From Vibrio hangzhouensis (lineage in GTDB: Bacteria; Pseudomonadota; Gammaproteobacteria; Enterobacterales; Vibrionaceae): a stretch of 64,000 nt of DNA. Positions 16,211 to 24,835 of the stretch are shown here, piece after piece. The notes below the pieces were generated by a model. That model was not told where the DNA came from. It made no database searches and saw only the letters and a program-made list of their open reading frames with translations. The DNA is taken from the NCBI RefSeq assembly GCF_900107935.1, contig NZ_FNVG01000019.1:25352-89351 (forward strand), in the 5' to 3' direction. The translations under genes and the position numbers were made by a program. Position 1 is the first letter of the stretch. Each line of letters starts with the position of its first letter.

Positions 16211-16483
16211 AAATGACTCCAGAGCAAATGTTTTAGTCGATAGCTCTGGCTTTTATTTACTATTCAATCGTAAATGTTTATAGACAGGGAGTTATTGGTG
16301 AAGAATTCAACCATACCGCTTAGAAGGCAAAAGAATCATCTAATGTGTTTGGCTACATTCATTGTGAGAGCTTAAGCAAAGTGCTTTTGGAAAGCGATCC
16401 CCAATTTCGTGAGGATCTTGGGTAATAGTCGTGCCCTCAACCCTGCATTCAGAGTATCGTTGACACCGTCTCGGGACCTATTA
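16211..16483. other. Non-coding stretch with a degenerate intergenic repeat
   Basis: No gene is seen. A hairpin CCAGAGC/GCTCTGG lies at 16219-16249. The part from about 16394 to 16485 (GATCCCCAATTTCGTGAGGATC and onwards) looks like a decayed copy of the palindromic 'GATCCCC' type of Vibrio intergenic repeat; a clearer example is at 63387-63506. This reading is tentative. Confidence 0.35.
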
Positions 16484-17248
16484 TCAAATGGTAAACACCT
16501 GATAATCTTTCAACTCAGGAATCTTCTTCTGGAGTTGCTGTTCTTGTTCAGCCACCTCATTCAGGGAGTCACAATACTCTTTCGCCTGCAGCTTCAAAGA
16601 CTCAGATTGCGCCTTCATTGTTTCTGACATTCGAGTTTTAAGTTCATCCATCTGTCGCGAAAGCTCAGTCAGATTGAGGCCACCCTCATCTTTCATCTTT
16701 TCTTGCAACGCCGTAAATGCACTGCTAAAAAACTCTGTGTTAAACACTTCTTTGGCTTTCGCCAGATCTTGCTCCCAGTTGTCCATAAATGAACTGAAGG
16801 CTTCTGACTTCAGCACAAAGTCGCCGTCGTTCTCATAACGTGACTTGATATCCGCGAAAAACTCACCAACCGCCTGCTTCACATTTTGAAAAGCCTCAGA
16901 ATTGTCGAAACTTTCCGCGACATCGTCAATAAGATCATTTGTAAGATCGAGACCGTTTTCTGCGAGCTCTTTCGCTTTCGGGACGTATTTATTCATATTC
17001 TCGCGATAACTGTCGAGAGCGTCCTGTTGCAACGAGTCCAGTTCAATCGCTCTTCCGTCGATATATAGATTGTTGTCTTCGTCAATGAGCACTTTGGATG
17101 ATGATTTGACGATCTCAACCTGTTCACCGTCAAGATGGACTTCATTTTTGATGTCCACGCCACACTGACCAAACGCGTGTACATTATTCGCCATTAATGC
17201 AGTACCCAGAAAGACGATAGAGACTGCCGTTATTTGCCGTAGCTTCAT
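16484..17248 (-). CDS. yggN: YggN family protein (DUF2884), secreted
   Basis: A 254-aa protein with an N-terminal signal peptide of about 25 residues (ITAVSIVFLGTALMANNVHAF), so periplasmic. The mature part starts with a conserved cysteine region (GQCGVDI) and a beta-rich section (VLIDEDNNLYIDGRAIEL), then becomes strongly helical and charged, ending in a coiled coil. It matches DUF2884/YggN, whose function is unknown. It lies 22 nt behind the GreA/GreB-like gene and dinB on the same strand, so it may be read from the LexA-controlled promoter. Confidence 0.85.
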   Translation of the reverse strand: MKLRQITAVSIVFLGTALMANNVHAFGQCGVDIKNEVHLDGEQVEIVKSSSKVLIDEDNNLYIDGRAIELDSLQQDALDSYRENMNKYVPKAKELAENGLDLTNDLIDDVAESFDNSEAFQNVKQAVGEFFADIKSRYENDGDFVLKSEAFSSFMDNWEQDLAKAKEVFNTEFFSSAFTALQEKMKDEGGLNLTELSRQMDELKTRMSETMKAQSESLKLQAKEYCDSLNEVAEQEQQLQKKIPELKDYQVFTI

Positions 17249-17270
17249 AATAAATCCTAGTCAACAACGA

Positions 17271-17747
17271 TTATTCGATCGAGATAATAGCATAGTGACA
17301 GACCTTCCCTGCGATAGAAAGACTCACTTCCTCATCACGACTTTGTCCTAGCAGCGACTTTCCTAACGGAGAGTGCGGGGTTACCACTGTGACACCATAA
17401 CCGGGTATACTTATCCCACCAGCACAAGGCAAAACAAAGTACCAGGCAGTGCGCTCTGAATCATCCTCCAACTGCACTAACGCTGTTAGCCCTACTTTAT
17501 TGTCACCTGAAAATGGACGTAATACGGTTGTTCTAAGCGCCGTTATATCATTCTTAACTTGTTCTAAACGCATTGCCTGCCCATGAGCAAGATAAGAGGC
17601 TTCTAAGGCCAGTGTGTCGTATTTATGCTCCGGCACTGTCTCCTCGTTTGTTGCTGCATCGACAGTCTGCTCCATCGCCGAGACTAAAGTCGCGACTTTA
17701 CTTTCTAGCTCATCAATCACTGCACTCAGCAGCACTTTCTTATCCAT
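17271..17747 (-). CDS. GreA/GreB-like C-terminal domain protein
   Basis: A 158-aa protein with an N-terminal helical region (residues 1-75, charged and coiled-coil-like) and a C-terminal FKBP-like domain as in GreA, GreB and Rnk (LTALVQLEDDSERTAWYFVLP, then VTVVTPHSPLGKSLLGQ). The SPLGKSLLG motif is the usual SPxGxALLGxxxGD region, but the ending is less conserved. It may bind the RNA polymerase secondary channel; that is inference from the family. The start at 17747 lies one base past the dinB stop with GAGGAATGAT as ribosome binding site. The longer frame to 17795 lies inside dinB. Confidence 0.8.
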   Translation of the reverse strand: MDKKVLLSAVIDELESKVATLVSAMEQTVDAATNEETVPEHKYDTLALEASYLAHGQAMRLEQVKNDITALRTTVLRPFSGDNKVGLTALVQLEDDSERTAWYFVLPCAGGISIPGYGVTVVTPHSPLGKSLLGQSRDEEVSLSIAGKVCHYAIISIE

Positions 17748-17748
17748 A

Positions 17749-18819
17749 TCATTCCTCAAACATTGAAAGCTGCCGTGCCTGCTCCAAAGGCTCAAGCATC
17801 ACACTAAGTCCTAGTAACCGAATCTCTCTGCCCTGCTGCCTTTGAAGAACTTCACGAAGAAGCTGTCTAAAATAGGCAAGATCTAATTGGTTGTGAACGT
17901 GTTCAATGGTCGTCAGTTTAAAGTCCGCAAACTTTACCTTAATTCCCTGCTTGATGACATTGCGTTTCGGTTGAGCACGGTTTAGTCGTTCCTGCAACTC
18001 AGGGTAAAGCTTGTCTTCAATCACCTGCCAACACTCATCAAAGCTTTCGATGTTGACGCTAAAAGTTCGCTCTACCCCTATGGATTTACGCTCTCTCTCA
18101 ACTACGACTTCTCGCTCATCAATTCCATGACTCTTCTTCCACAGTGACGCCCCCAGGCGGCCAAAACGGACAATTAACTCACGGTAATCACTATTGCGTA
18201 TGTCCAGACATGTGTAAAAACCCGCTTTGTTGAGCTTTTCTAAACTGACCTTACCTACGCCTGAGATTTTGCCTAAGTCAAGCTCATCGACCACTTGCTG
18301 TACTTGACTTGGCGGAATAACGAACTGGCCATTGGGTTTGTTCATATCAGAAGCTATTTTCGCGAGAAACTTAAGGGGAGCGACCCCAGCAGATGCCGTC
18401 AGATGAAGTTCATTCCAGATATCATTACGGATACTTTGTGCTATGCGTGTTGCCGAGTTCTGACAGTGAGGTGAATCCGTAACATCAAGATAAGCTTCAT
18501 CCAGTGACAAGGGTTCAATGAGAGAAGTATAGCGAGAAAAAATTTCCCGTATTTGCTTTGAAGTTTCTTTATAGACGTGCATTCTGCCAGGCACCAGAAG
18601 CAAGTTTGGACAAAGCTTCAATGCCTGCGCAGTCGGCATCGCTGAGCGCACACCAAACTTTCTCGCCTCGTAATTGCATGTACTGATCACTCCGCGCTGG
18701 CGTTCACTACCGCCTACTGCCAGTGGTTTTCCTCGATAGTGGGGGTTGTCGCGCATCTCTACAGCTGCATAAAAACAATCCATATCCACATGAATAAATT
18801 TGCGAATGGTGTCTGACAC
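17749..18819 (-). CDS. dinB: DinB, DNA polymerase IV
   Basis: Y-family error-prone polymerase for translesion synthesis, 356 aa. The catalytic acidic motifs are visible as HVDMDCFYAAVEMRD near the start and SLDEAYLDVT near residue 100. The later SAGVAPLKFLAKIASDMNKPNG and the helix-hairpin-helix ISGVGKVSLEKL complete the signature. The C-terminal QLSMFEE resembles a beta-clamp binding motif (QxSLF type). A consensus LexA box lies 12 nt upstream of the start. The GreA/GreB-like gene follows after one base. Confidence 0.97.
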   Translation of the reverse strand: MSDTIRKFIHVDMDCFYAAVEMRDNPHYRGKPLAVGGSERQRGVISTCNYEARKFGVRSAMPTAQALKLCPNLLLVPGRMHVYKETSKQIREIFSRYTSLIEPLSLDEAYLDVTDSPHCQNSATRIAQSIRNDIWNELHLTASAGVAPLKFLAKIASDMNKPNGQFVIPPSQVQQVVDELDLGKISGVGKVSLEKLNKAGFYTCLDIRNSDYRELIVRFGRLGASLWKKSHGIDEREVVVERERKSIGVERTFSVNIESFDECWQVIEDKLYPELQERLNRAQPKRNVIKQGIKVKFADFKLTTIEHVHNQLDLAYFRQLLREVLQRQQGREIRLLGLSVMLEPLEQARQLSMFEE

Positions 18820-18830
18820 GATGTTATTTA

Positions 18831-18846
18831 CTGTTCATTTATACAG
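18831..18846 (-). promoter_or_regulatory. LexA (SOS) box of dinB
   Basis: CTGTTCATTTATACAG has the invariant CTGT-N8-ACAG with an AT-rich centre and TA flanks, directly upstream of the dinB start. Confidence 0.92.
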
Positions 18847-18880
18847 CTAAAGTATACGACTTTTTCGCCCTTTCTCAAAC

Positions 18881-18911
18881 AAAAAGACCAGAGCTTAACT
18901 CTGGTCTTTTC
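18881..18911 (-). terminator. Terminator of the nqr-apbE-nqrM unit
   Basis: AAAAGACCAGAG and CTCTGGTCTTTT pair around CTTAA. T-runs lie on both sides, and it sits 18 nt past the nqrM stop. Confidence 0.9.
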
Positions 18912-18928
18912 AACTGTATTAGATTCGA

Positions 18929-19162
18929 TTATGCGATTCGGTCTTTTTCCCAGGCCGCGAGTTTTTCTGCTCGAGCCTGTTCACGTGCCTCACGCTTTTT
19001 ACGTGCATCACATGGTTCAGGACAATTACAAACCTTGTCGATACCCACAGCGCCAAGGCCACCACAGCTACCTTTAACAACTTTTTTCTGGAAGATATAG
19101 CCTACGGACATCGCAACAATAACGGCCAGAAAGACGCCAAATGTGATTAAAAATGTACTCAT
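18929..19162 (-). CDS. nqrM: NqrM, Na+-NQR maturation factor (DUF539)
   Basis: A 77-aa membrane-anchored protein needed to mature the sodium-pumping NADH:quinone reductase, probably by delivering iron to its NqrD/NqrE cluster. The N-terminal helix (FLITFGVFLAVIVAMSVGYIF) is followed by the conserved cysteines GSCGGLGAVGIDKVCNCPEPC and a basic tail. It follows apbE after 12 nt, as in other Vibrio nqr loci. Confidence 0.93.
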   Translation of the reverse strand: MSTFLITFGVFLAVIVAMSVGYIFQKKVVKGSCGGLGAVGIDKVCNCPEPCDARKKREAREQARAEKLAAWEKDRIA

Positions 19163-19174
19163 GATGATAACCCG

Positions 19175-20200
19175 TTATTTGTTCAGATAAGGTTTGAATG
19201 CTTCGGATGCTAGCTCTTCAAAACCGTCTTCTGTTTTTACAATAATAAATGCTGGAATGTTATACTGTTCAGCCACTTCTAGCGCCTTCTCTTCACCCAG
19301 AACCATCAGTCCGGTTGCCAGACCGTCCGCTGTCATTGATGACTTATCGAGTACGGTTACCGACACTACTTTGTTGTCAATCGGCTTGCCCGTTGATGGG
19401 TCGATAATGTGAGAGTAGCGAATACCATCCTTCTCGAAGTAATTGCGATAATCACCTGACGTGGCAATGGCCATATCACCCGGCTCTATGATTTCCTGAA
19501 CATTACGCTCATCCGCCGACGGTTTCTCAATTGCGATACGCCACTTTACGCCTTCACGGTTTAATCCTTTCAAACGCATTTCACCGCCCACCTCTACCAT
19601 ATAATCCTGAATACCAATGTTCTCAAGATAATTCGCCAGAACGTCGACGCCCCAGCCTTTTGCGATAGTCGACAGATCCACGTACAGACTACGAAGATCT
19701 TTCTTCAGCGTTACTTCTGTCGCTGATAGGTGTTCAATACCTGTTTGCGCTTTTCTTTCTGCCAGTTGCTCCTCTGTTGGTACTACCTCAGGTCTGGCTT
19801 CTGGACCAAAGCCCCAGAGATTTACTAAAGGACCGACCGTCACATCTAGCGCGCCTAGGGTCACTTCATTCAGGCGAATGGCCTCATTCACCACTATTGC
19901 GGTCTCTTTAGACACAGGAAACGGCTCTGTACCGTAAAAACGATTAAAGCGACTCAATTCAGAATCCTGACGATAGGTCGACATCTGATCGTTCACTTCT
20001 TCAAGTAGTCGGTTGATCTCTGCCTGAATCGTTTCTGGCTTTGGTGTATTGTCTGTGACGATATACTTAACATTGTAGATAGTACCCATTGTCGGGCCAC
20101 TCAGGTGTACCTGCTCACGGTTATTTCCGCATGCGGTTAGTACCAATGCAGCAGCGAAACCCAGAATGATGAATTTTGCTTTTTGAGCTAGATGAAACAT
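19175..20200 (-). CDS. apbE: ApbE, FAD:protein FMN transferase
   Basis: Periplasmic lipoprotein that attaches FMN covalently to threonine residues of NqrB and NqrC. It has a lipobox (ALVLTACGN), the FAD-binding region with GPTMGTIYNVKY, and conserved YVDLSTIAKGWGVD, MVEVGGEMRLKG and SHIIDPSTGKP motifs. The ATG at 20200 (341 aa) was preferred, with AGGTGA 8 nt upstream; an in-frame GTG at 20212 is possible. It lies 141 nt behind nqrF with a hairpin between, so expression may be partly separate. Confidence 0.95.
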   Translation of the reverse strand: MFHLAQKAKFIILGFAAALVLTACGNNREQVHLSGPTMGTIYNVKYIVTDNTPKPETIQAEINRLLEEVNDQMSTYRQDSELSRFNRFYGTEPFPVSKETAIVVNEAIRLNEVTLGALDVTVGPLVNLWGFGPEARPEVVPTEEQLAERKAQTGIEHLSATEVTLKKDLRSLYVDLSTIAKGWGVDVLANYLENIGIQDYMVEVGGEMRLKGLNREGVKWRIAIEKPSADERNVQEIIEPGDMAIATSGDYRNYFEKDGIRYSHIIDPSTGKPIDNKVVSVTVLDKSSMTADGLATGLMVLGEEKALEVAEQYNIPAFIIVKTEDGFEELASEAFKPYLNK

Positions 20201-20296
20201 GCCCTTACTCACCTATGTTATTAAAAGTATTTGTGTTTATGCCAAAGCTGACGCAAACAGAACTACTCTAAAATGTTCGACTCTTTTAAAACACAA

Positions 20297-20322
20297 ATGG
20301 CCGGCTCACATGAGCCAGCCAT
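20297..20322 (-). terminator. Hairpin between nqrF and apbE, possible partial terminator
   Basis: On the minus strand, ATGGCTGGCTC and GAGCCGGCCAT pair around ATGT with one G-T pair. The following TTGTGTTTT is a weak T-run, so this may attenuate rather than stop transcription. Confidence 0.5.
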
Positions 20323-20341
20323 GTTTTCACTTCAAAAGTGA

Positions 20342-21565
20342 TTAACCACCGAAGTCATCAAGAAGGATGTTTTCATCTTCTACACCGAGGTCTTTCAGCA
20401 TGCCGATTACAGCAGCGTTCATCATCGGTGGACCACACATGTAGTATTCACAATCTTCTGGCGCTTCGTGATCTTTGAGGTAGTTCTCATAGATGACGTT
20501 GTGGATAAAGCCTGTGTAGCCATCCCAGTTATCTTCTGGCATCGGATCTGACAGAGCTACGTGCCACTGGAAGTTGTCATTTTCAGCCTGTAGGCCGTCA
20601 AAATCTTCTACATAGAACATCTCACGACGAGAACGAGCACCATACCAGAATGACATCTTACGCTTAGACTTCAGACGCTTAAGCTGGTCAAAGATGTGCG
20701 AACGCATAGGTGCCATACCTGCACCACCACCGATAAAGACCATCTCGTTGTCTGTTTCTTTCGCAAAGAACTCACCAAATGGACCAGAGATAGTACACTT
20801 GTCACCTTCTTTAAGCGACCAGATAAACGAAGACATGATACCAGGTGGTACATCAGGATTATTAGGCGGCGGCGTAGCGATACGCACGTTCAGCATAATA
20901 ATGCCTTCTTCTTCTGGATAGTTAGCCATTGAGTATGCTCGGATGCATTCTTCATTAACCACTGACTCGTAGCGGAACAGGTTAAACTTGTCCCAGTCTT
21001 CGCGGTACTCATCTGGTACGTCGAAGTCTGAGTATTTAACATGGTGAGCCGGAGCTTCGATCTGGATGTAACCACCAGCACGGAAAGGTACTGATTCGCC
21101 ATCTGGAATCCGTAGCTTAAGCTCTTTAATGAATGTCGCTTTGTTATCGTTAGAGATAACCGTACATTCCCACTTCTTAACACCGAAGATTTCTTCTGGA
21201 AGTTCGATGTCCATGTCAGTCTTCATGTTTACCTGACAAGCCAGACGCTCACCTTCACGCGCTTCACCTTTTGTAATGTGGTCAAGCTCGGTAGGCAGAA
21301 TGTCACCACCACCAGATTTCACTTTCACGCGGCACTGACCACAAGAGCCACCACCACCACAAGCAGAAGAGACGAATACGCCAGCACCAGCCAGAGCACT
21401 CAGAAGCTTACCGCCTGGTTGAGTTACGATTGCCTTCTCAGGATCGCCGTTTACAGAGATCGTGATGTCGCCTGTTGGTACTAGCTTAGATTTAGCGAAC
21501 AAAATCACTAAAACCAGGGCTAGAACAATCAGCGTAAACATCACTACACCAAGAATAATGTCCAT
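20342..21565 (-). CDS. nqrF: NqrF, NADH dehydrogenase subunit of Na+-NQR
   Basis: Entry subunit of the sodium pump: it takes electrons from NADH to FAD and then to a 2Fe-2S centre. An N-terminal membrane helix (VVMFTLIVLALVLVILFA) is followed by a ferredoxin domain with SACGGGGSCGQC and a fourth cysteine in ERLACQVN, then an FAD domain (RAYSMANYP) and an NADH domain (VFIGGGAGMAPMRSH and YYMCGPPMMNAAV). The length of 407 aa is standard. It is the last structural gene of nqrABCDEF. Confidence 0.97.
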   Translation of the reverse strand: MDIILGVVMFTLIVLALVLVILFAKSKLVPTGDITISVNGDPEKAIVTQPGGKLLSALAGAGVFVSSACGGGGSCGQCRVKVKSGGGDILPTELDHITKGEAREGERLACQVNMKTDMDIELPEEIFGVKKWECTVISNDNKATFIKELKLRIPDGESVPFRAGGYIQIEAPAHHVKYSDFDVPDEYREDWDKFNLFRYESVVNEECIRAYSMANYPEEEGIIMLNVRIATPPPNNPDVPPGIMSSFIWSLKEGDKCTISGPFGEFFAKETDNEMVFIGGGAGMAPMRSHIFDQLKRLKSKRKMSFWYGARSRREMFYVEDFDGLQAENDNFQWHVALSDPMPEDNWDGYTGFIHNVIYENYLKDHEAPEDCEYYMCGPPMMNAAVIGMLKDLGVEDENILLDDFGG

Positions 21566-21582
21566 TGACTATTCCTTATACC

Positions 21583-22179
21583 TTACAGTTGAACACCAGA
21601 GAAAGACATGAAGCCTAGTGCCATCAGACCTACAGTGATGAACGTGATACCAAGACCACGCAGACCAGGAGGTACGTCAGAGTACTTCATCTTCTCACGG
21701 ATACCCGCTAGCGCAACGATAGCTAGCATCCAACCCACACCAGAACCAAAGCCGTAAACGACTGACTCTGCAAAGTTGTAATCACGCTGTACCATGAATG
21801 ATACGCCACCAAAGATCGCACAGTTAACCGTGATTAGCGGTAGGAAGATACCTAGTGCGTTATACAAAGGTGGGAAGAAGCGGTCCAGTACCATCTCTAG
21901 GATTTGTACTAGTGCTGCGATTACACCGATAAAGGTAATAAAGTTCAGGAAGCTAAGGTCGACACCTGCAACCAGCGCGTTTTCTTTTAGAACCAGGTTA
22001 TAAAGCAGGTTGTTTACCGGTACTGCTACTGTCAGCACCACGATAACCGCTACACCCAGACCGAAAGACGTTTTCACCTTCTTTGATACCGCTAGGAATG
22101 TACACATACCTAGGAAGAAAGAGAGCGCCAAGTTTTCGATGAAAATCGACTTAACCAGTAAGCTAATATAATGTTCCAT
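21583..22179 (-). CDS. nqrE: NqrE, membrane subunit of Na+-NQR
   Basis: A 198-aa membrane protein with six hydrophobic segments. It forms, with NqrD, the pseudo-symmetric core that holds an intramembrane iron-sulfur centre. The cysteines in LGMCTFLAVS and ITVNCAIFGGV are in the conserved half-helix positions of the RnfA/NqrE family. It is separated by 17 nt from nqrF and 7 nt from nqrD. Confidence 0.96.
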   Translation of the reverse strand: MEHYISLLVKSIFIENLALSFFLGMCTFLAVSKKVKTSFGLGVAVIVVLTVAVPVNNLLYNLVLKENALVAGVDLSFLNFITFIGVIAALVQILEMVLDRFFPPLYNALGIFLPLITVNCAIFGGVSFMVQRDYNFAESVVYGFGSGVGWMLAIVALAGIREKMKYSDVPPGLRGLGITFITVGLMALGFMSFSGVQL

Positions 22180-22186
22180 GACTACC

Positions 22187-22819
22187 TTACTCCTTCGCTT
22201 CTACTTGTTCTGGTTTGATAATACGAATTACCCAGATCAGGAAGCCGATTAGGAAGAACGCCGAAGGCGCTAGTAGCATCATACCATTTGGCTGATACCA
22301 ACCACCGTTACTCACTAGTGGTAGTACTTCCATACCGAACAGCTTGCCCGAACCAAATAGTTCACGGAAGAAGCCAACAGTAATAAGAACAAAGCCATAA
22401 CCCAGACCGTTACCAATACCATCGATAAGTGATGGCAAAGGCTCAGACTTCATAGCAAATGCTTCTGCGCGACCCATTACGATACAGTTGGTAATGATAA
22501 GACCAACGAATACCGAAAGCTGCTTAGAGATATCGTATAGATACGCTTTCAGGATCTGGTCTACCACGATTACCAATGATGCAATGATCGCCATCTGAAC
22601 GATGATACGCACGCTATTTGGAATATGGTTACGAATTAGAGATACGAAGAAGTTAGACAATGCAGTAACGAAGATTACTGCCAGCGTCATAACAAATGCT
22701 GTCTCTAGCTTTGTGGTTACTGCAAGAGCAGAACACACACCAAGAACTTGAAGTGCGATCGGGTTGTTATCCAACACCGGCACCAACAGGCTCTTTTTCA
22801 TATCTTTAGCACTAGACAT
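22187..22819 (-). CDS. nqrD: NqrD, membrane subunit of Na+-NQR
   Basis: A 210-aa membrane protein, partner of NqrE in the RnfE/NqrD family, with about six helices. The conserved cysteines lie in QVLGVCSALAV and LIITNCIVMGRAEAFA. The start ATG shares one base with the nqrC stop (TAATG), a sign of coupled translation. Confidence 0.96.
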   Translation of the reverse strand: MSSAKDMKKSLLVPVLDNNPIALQVLGVCSALAVTTKLETAFVMTLAVIFVTALSNFFVSLIRNHIPNSVRIIVQMAIIASLVIVVDQILKAYLYDISKQLSVFVGLIITNCIVMGRAEAFAMKSEPLPSLIDGIGNGLGYGFVLITVGFFRELFGSGKLFGMEVLPLVSNGGWYQPNGMMLLAPSAFFLIGFLIWVIRIIKPEQVEAKE

Positions 22820-23601
22820 TAGTTCAGACCTCCGTCACGAACTTTTGCTAGGAATGGACCAAAGCCCATATCACCCAACCAGAAGTCAAACGTACCTTGA
22901 ACGCCGTTACCTGTCAGTGTTGCTCCAGATAGACCGTCAACACCGTGCTCAGAACCTTCAGGTGCGCCACCTTTTACGACTGCAATCGCTGGCTTGAAGT
23001 TTTCATCAAACAGTTTTTTGCCAACGAACTGTGCGCGCCAAGATGGGTTTTCGATTTCGCCACCCAATCCCGGAGTTTCACCTTGCTCATAGTATGTAAT
23101 ACCGTTCACAGTATTACCGTCTGTTTGAACCGCAACGAACGCGTACATCATAGACCAAAGGCCTGTACCGTGAACTGGCAAAATAATGCTGCTCACTTCT
23201 CCGTCTTGCTTAACCAGATACACGGTACCTACGTTTGCACGACGAATGATCTTGGCAAAGTCCTGGTCTGCAGTAAGACGAATAGACTCCGATGGGTCTT
23301 TCGCTGCCTTACGCTGATCGTAGCTGTTTGCATCGCTGCCATCAGGCGTTGTCTCTACGAATTCACCTGTGGTGAAATCGACCAGACGCGGCTCAATATA
23401 TTGGCTGTAAAGCTCAGCAACTGAACCTTCCGCTTCAATACCGGCTACTTCGATGATTTTTGACTGTTTGTCTAGTAATGCGTTCGCGCGTTGCTTGTCA
23501 CGCAGACCTACTGCTGCAAGCGATACAACGATTGAGCACACTAAGCTCAACGCGATAACAACAAACAGCGTCTTTTTAATGCTATCGTTATTACTTGCCA
23601 T
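22819..23601 (-). CDS. nqrC: NqrC, FMN-carrying subunit of Na+-NQR
   Basis: A 260-aa subunit with one N-terminal helix (TLFVVIALSLVCSIVVSLAAVGL) and a periplasmic domain that carries FMN bound covalently to the threonine in DGLSGATLTGNGV, the target of ApbE. It overlaps nqrB by 11 nt. Confidence 0.96.
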   Translation of the reverse strand: MASNNDSIKKTLFVVIALSLVCSIVVSLAAVGLRDKQRANALLDKQSKIIEVAGIEAEGSVAELYSQYIEPRLVDFTTGEFVETTPDGSDANSYDQRKAAKDPSESIRLTADQDFAKIIRRANVGTVYLVKQDGEVSSIILPVHGTGLWSMMYAFVAVQTDGNTVNGITYYEQGETPGLGGEIENPSWRAQFVGKKLFDENFKPAIAVVKGGAPEGSEHGVDGLSGATLTGNGVQGTFDFWLGDMGFGPFLAKVRDGGLN

Positions 23602-24832
23602 AGCGTGCTTCTCTCCGTTTGATGTTCTTCTCGATCACAAAGTGGTCGAATAGAGGTGCGAACAGGTTAGCAAATAGGATTGCTAGCATCATACCTTCAG
23701 GGTACGCCGGGTTAACCACACGGATCATGACACACATTGCGCCAATCAAAATACCGTATGCCCATTTACCCTTGTTAGTAAACGATGCAGAAACAGGGTC
23801 CGTTGCCATAAAGAACATACCAAATGCGAAGCCACCCAGAACCAGGTGCCAGTGCCAAGGCATTGCAAACAGTGCATTGGTGTCAGAGCCAACAACGTTG
23901 AACAGAGTGGCCACTGCAATCATACCGATCATTACACCAGCAATAATGCGCCATGACGCAATACCCATGTAAACGATCATTGCCGCGCCAATCATCAGTG
24001 CTAGCGTTGATACCTCACCAATCGAGCCTGGGATGTTACCGATGAACGCATCCATCCAAGTGATTGTTTGACCAGTGATGTTGTTAATTAGTGCGCCTTC
24101 GCCACCTTGTGCCCATTGGCTCAGTGCTGTTGCACCAGAGAAGCCGTCAGCCGCAACCCATACTACGTCACCCGAGATTTGAGCCGGATAAGCGAAGAAT
24201 AGGAAAGCACGGCCAGCAAGCGCTGGGTTAAGGAAGTTACGACCCGTACCACCAAAGATTTCTTTCGCGACAACAACACCAAAGGTAATACCTAGCGCTG
24301 CTTGCCAAAGAGGAAGTGTTGGCGGAACGATCAATGCGAAAAGGATAGAAGTAACAAAGAAGCCTTCATTCACTTCGTGCTTACGCACCATACAGAACAG
24401 CACTTCCCAGAAACCACCAACAATAAAGACTGTCGCGTAGATAGGCAGGAAGTAAGTCGCACCCAGGATCATCTTACTGCCCCAACCCGCATCGGTGCCT
24501 AGCGTGCCGCCAAGACCTTGAGTTAGCCAGTAGTGCCAGTTGCCATCGATAACACCCGCAAGCTCTGCGCCCGTGTAAAGATGGTTAAGTGCCATAATGG
24601 CTTGGTTACCTGCATTGTACATACCCCAGAACATTGCTGGGAATACCGCGAACCAAACCATGATCATGATGCGTTTTAGGTCAACGCTATCACGGACATG
24701 CGAGCTACGTTTCGTGACAAGACCTGGCGTGTAGAATAGCGTTGCCGCTGCTTCATACAGTGCAAACCATTTTTCATGTTTGCCACCTGGCTCGAAATGA
24801 TGCTCGATATCCTCGAGAAATTTCTTAAGCAT
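23591..24832 (-). CDS. nqrB: NqrB, FMN- and quinone-binding membrane subunit of Na+-NQR
   Basis: A 413-aa membrane subunit with about ten helices, taking part in sodium passage and ubiquinone reduction. The covalent FMN threonine lies in DGFSGATALSQW. Other family blocks are GGTGRNFLNPALAGRAFLFF and FMATDPVSASFTNKGKW. It begins 3 nt after the nqrA stop. Confidence 0.97.
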   Translation of the reverse strand: MLKKFLEDIEHHFEPGGKHEKWFALYEAAATLFYTPGLVTKRSSHVRDSVDLKRIMIMVWFAVFPAMFWGMYNAGNQAIMALNHLYTGAELAGVIDGNWHYWLTQGLGGTLGTDAGWGSKMILGATYFLPIYATVFIVGGFWEVLFCMVRKHEVNEGFFVTSILFALIVPPTLPLWQAALGITFGVVVAKEIFGGTGRNFLNPALAGRAFLFFAYPAQISGDVVWVAADGFSGATALSQWAQGGEGALINNITGQTITWMDAFIGNIPGSIGEVSTLALMIGAAMIVYMGIASWRIIAGVMIGMIAVATLFNVVGSDTNALFAMPWHWHLVLGGFAFGMFFMATDPVSASFTNKGKWAYGILIGAMCVMIRVVNPAYPEGMMLAILFANLFAPLFDHFVIEKNIKRREARYGK

Positions 24833-24835
24833 GGA

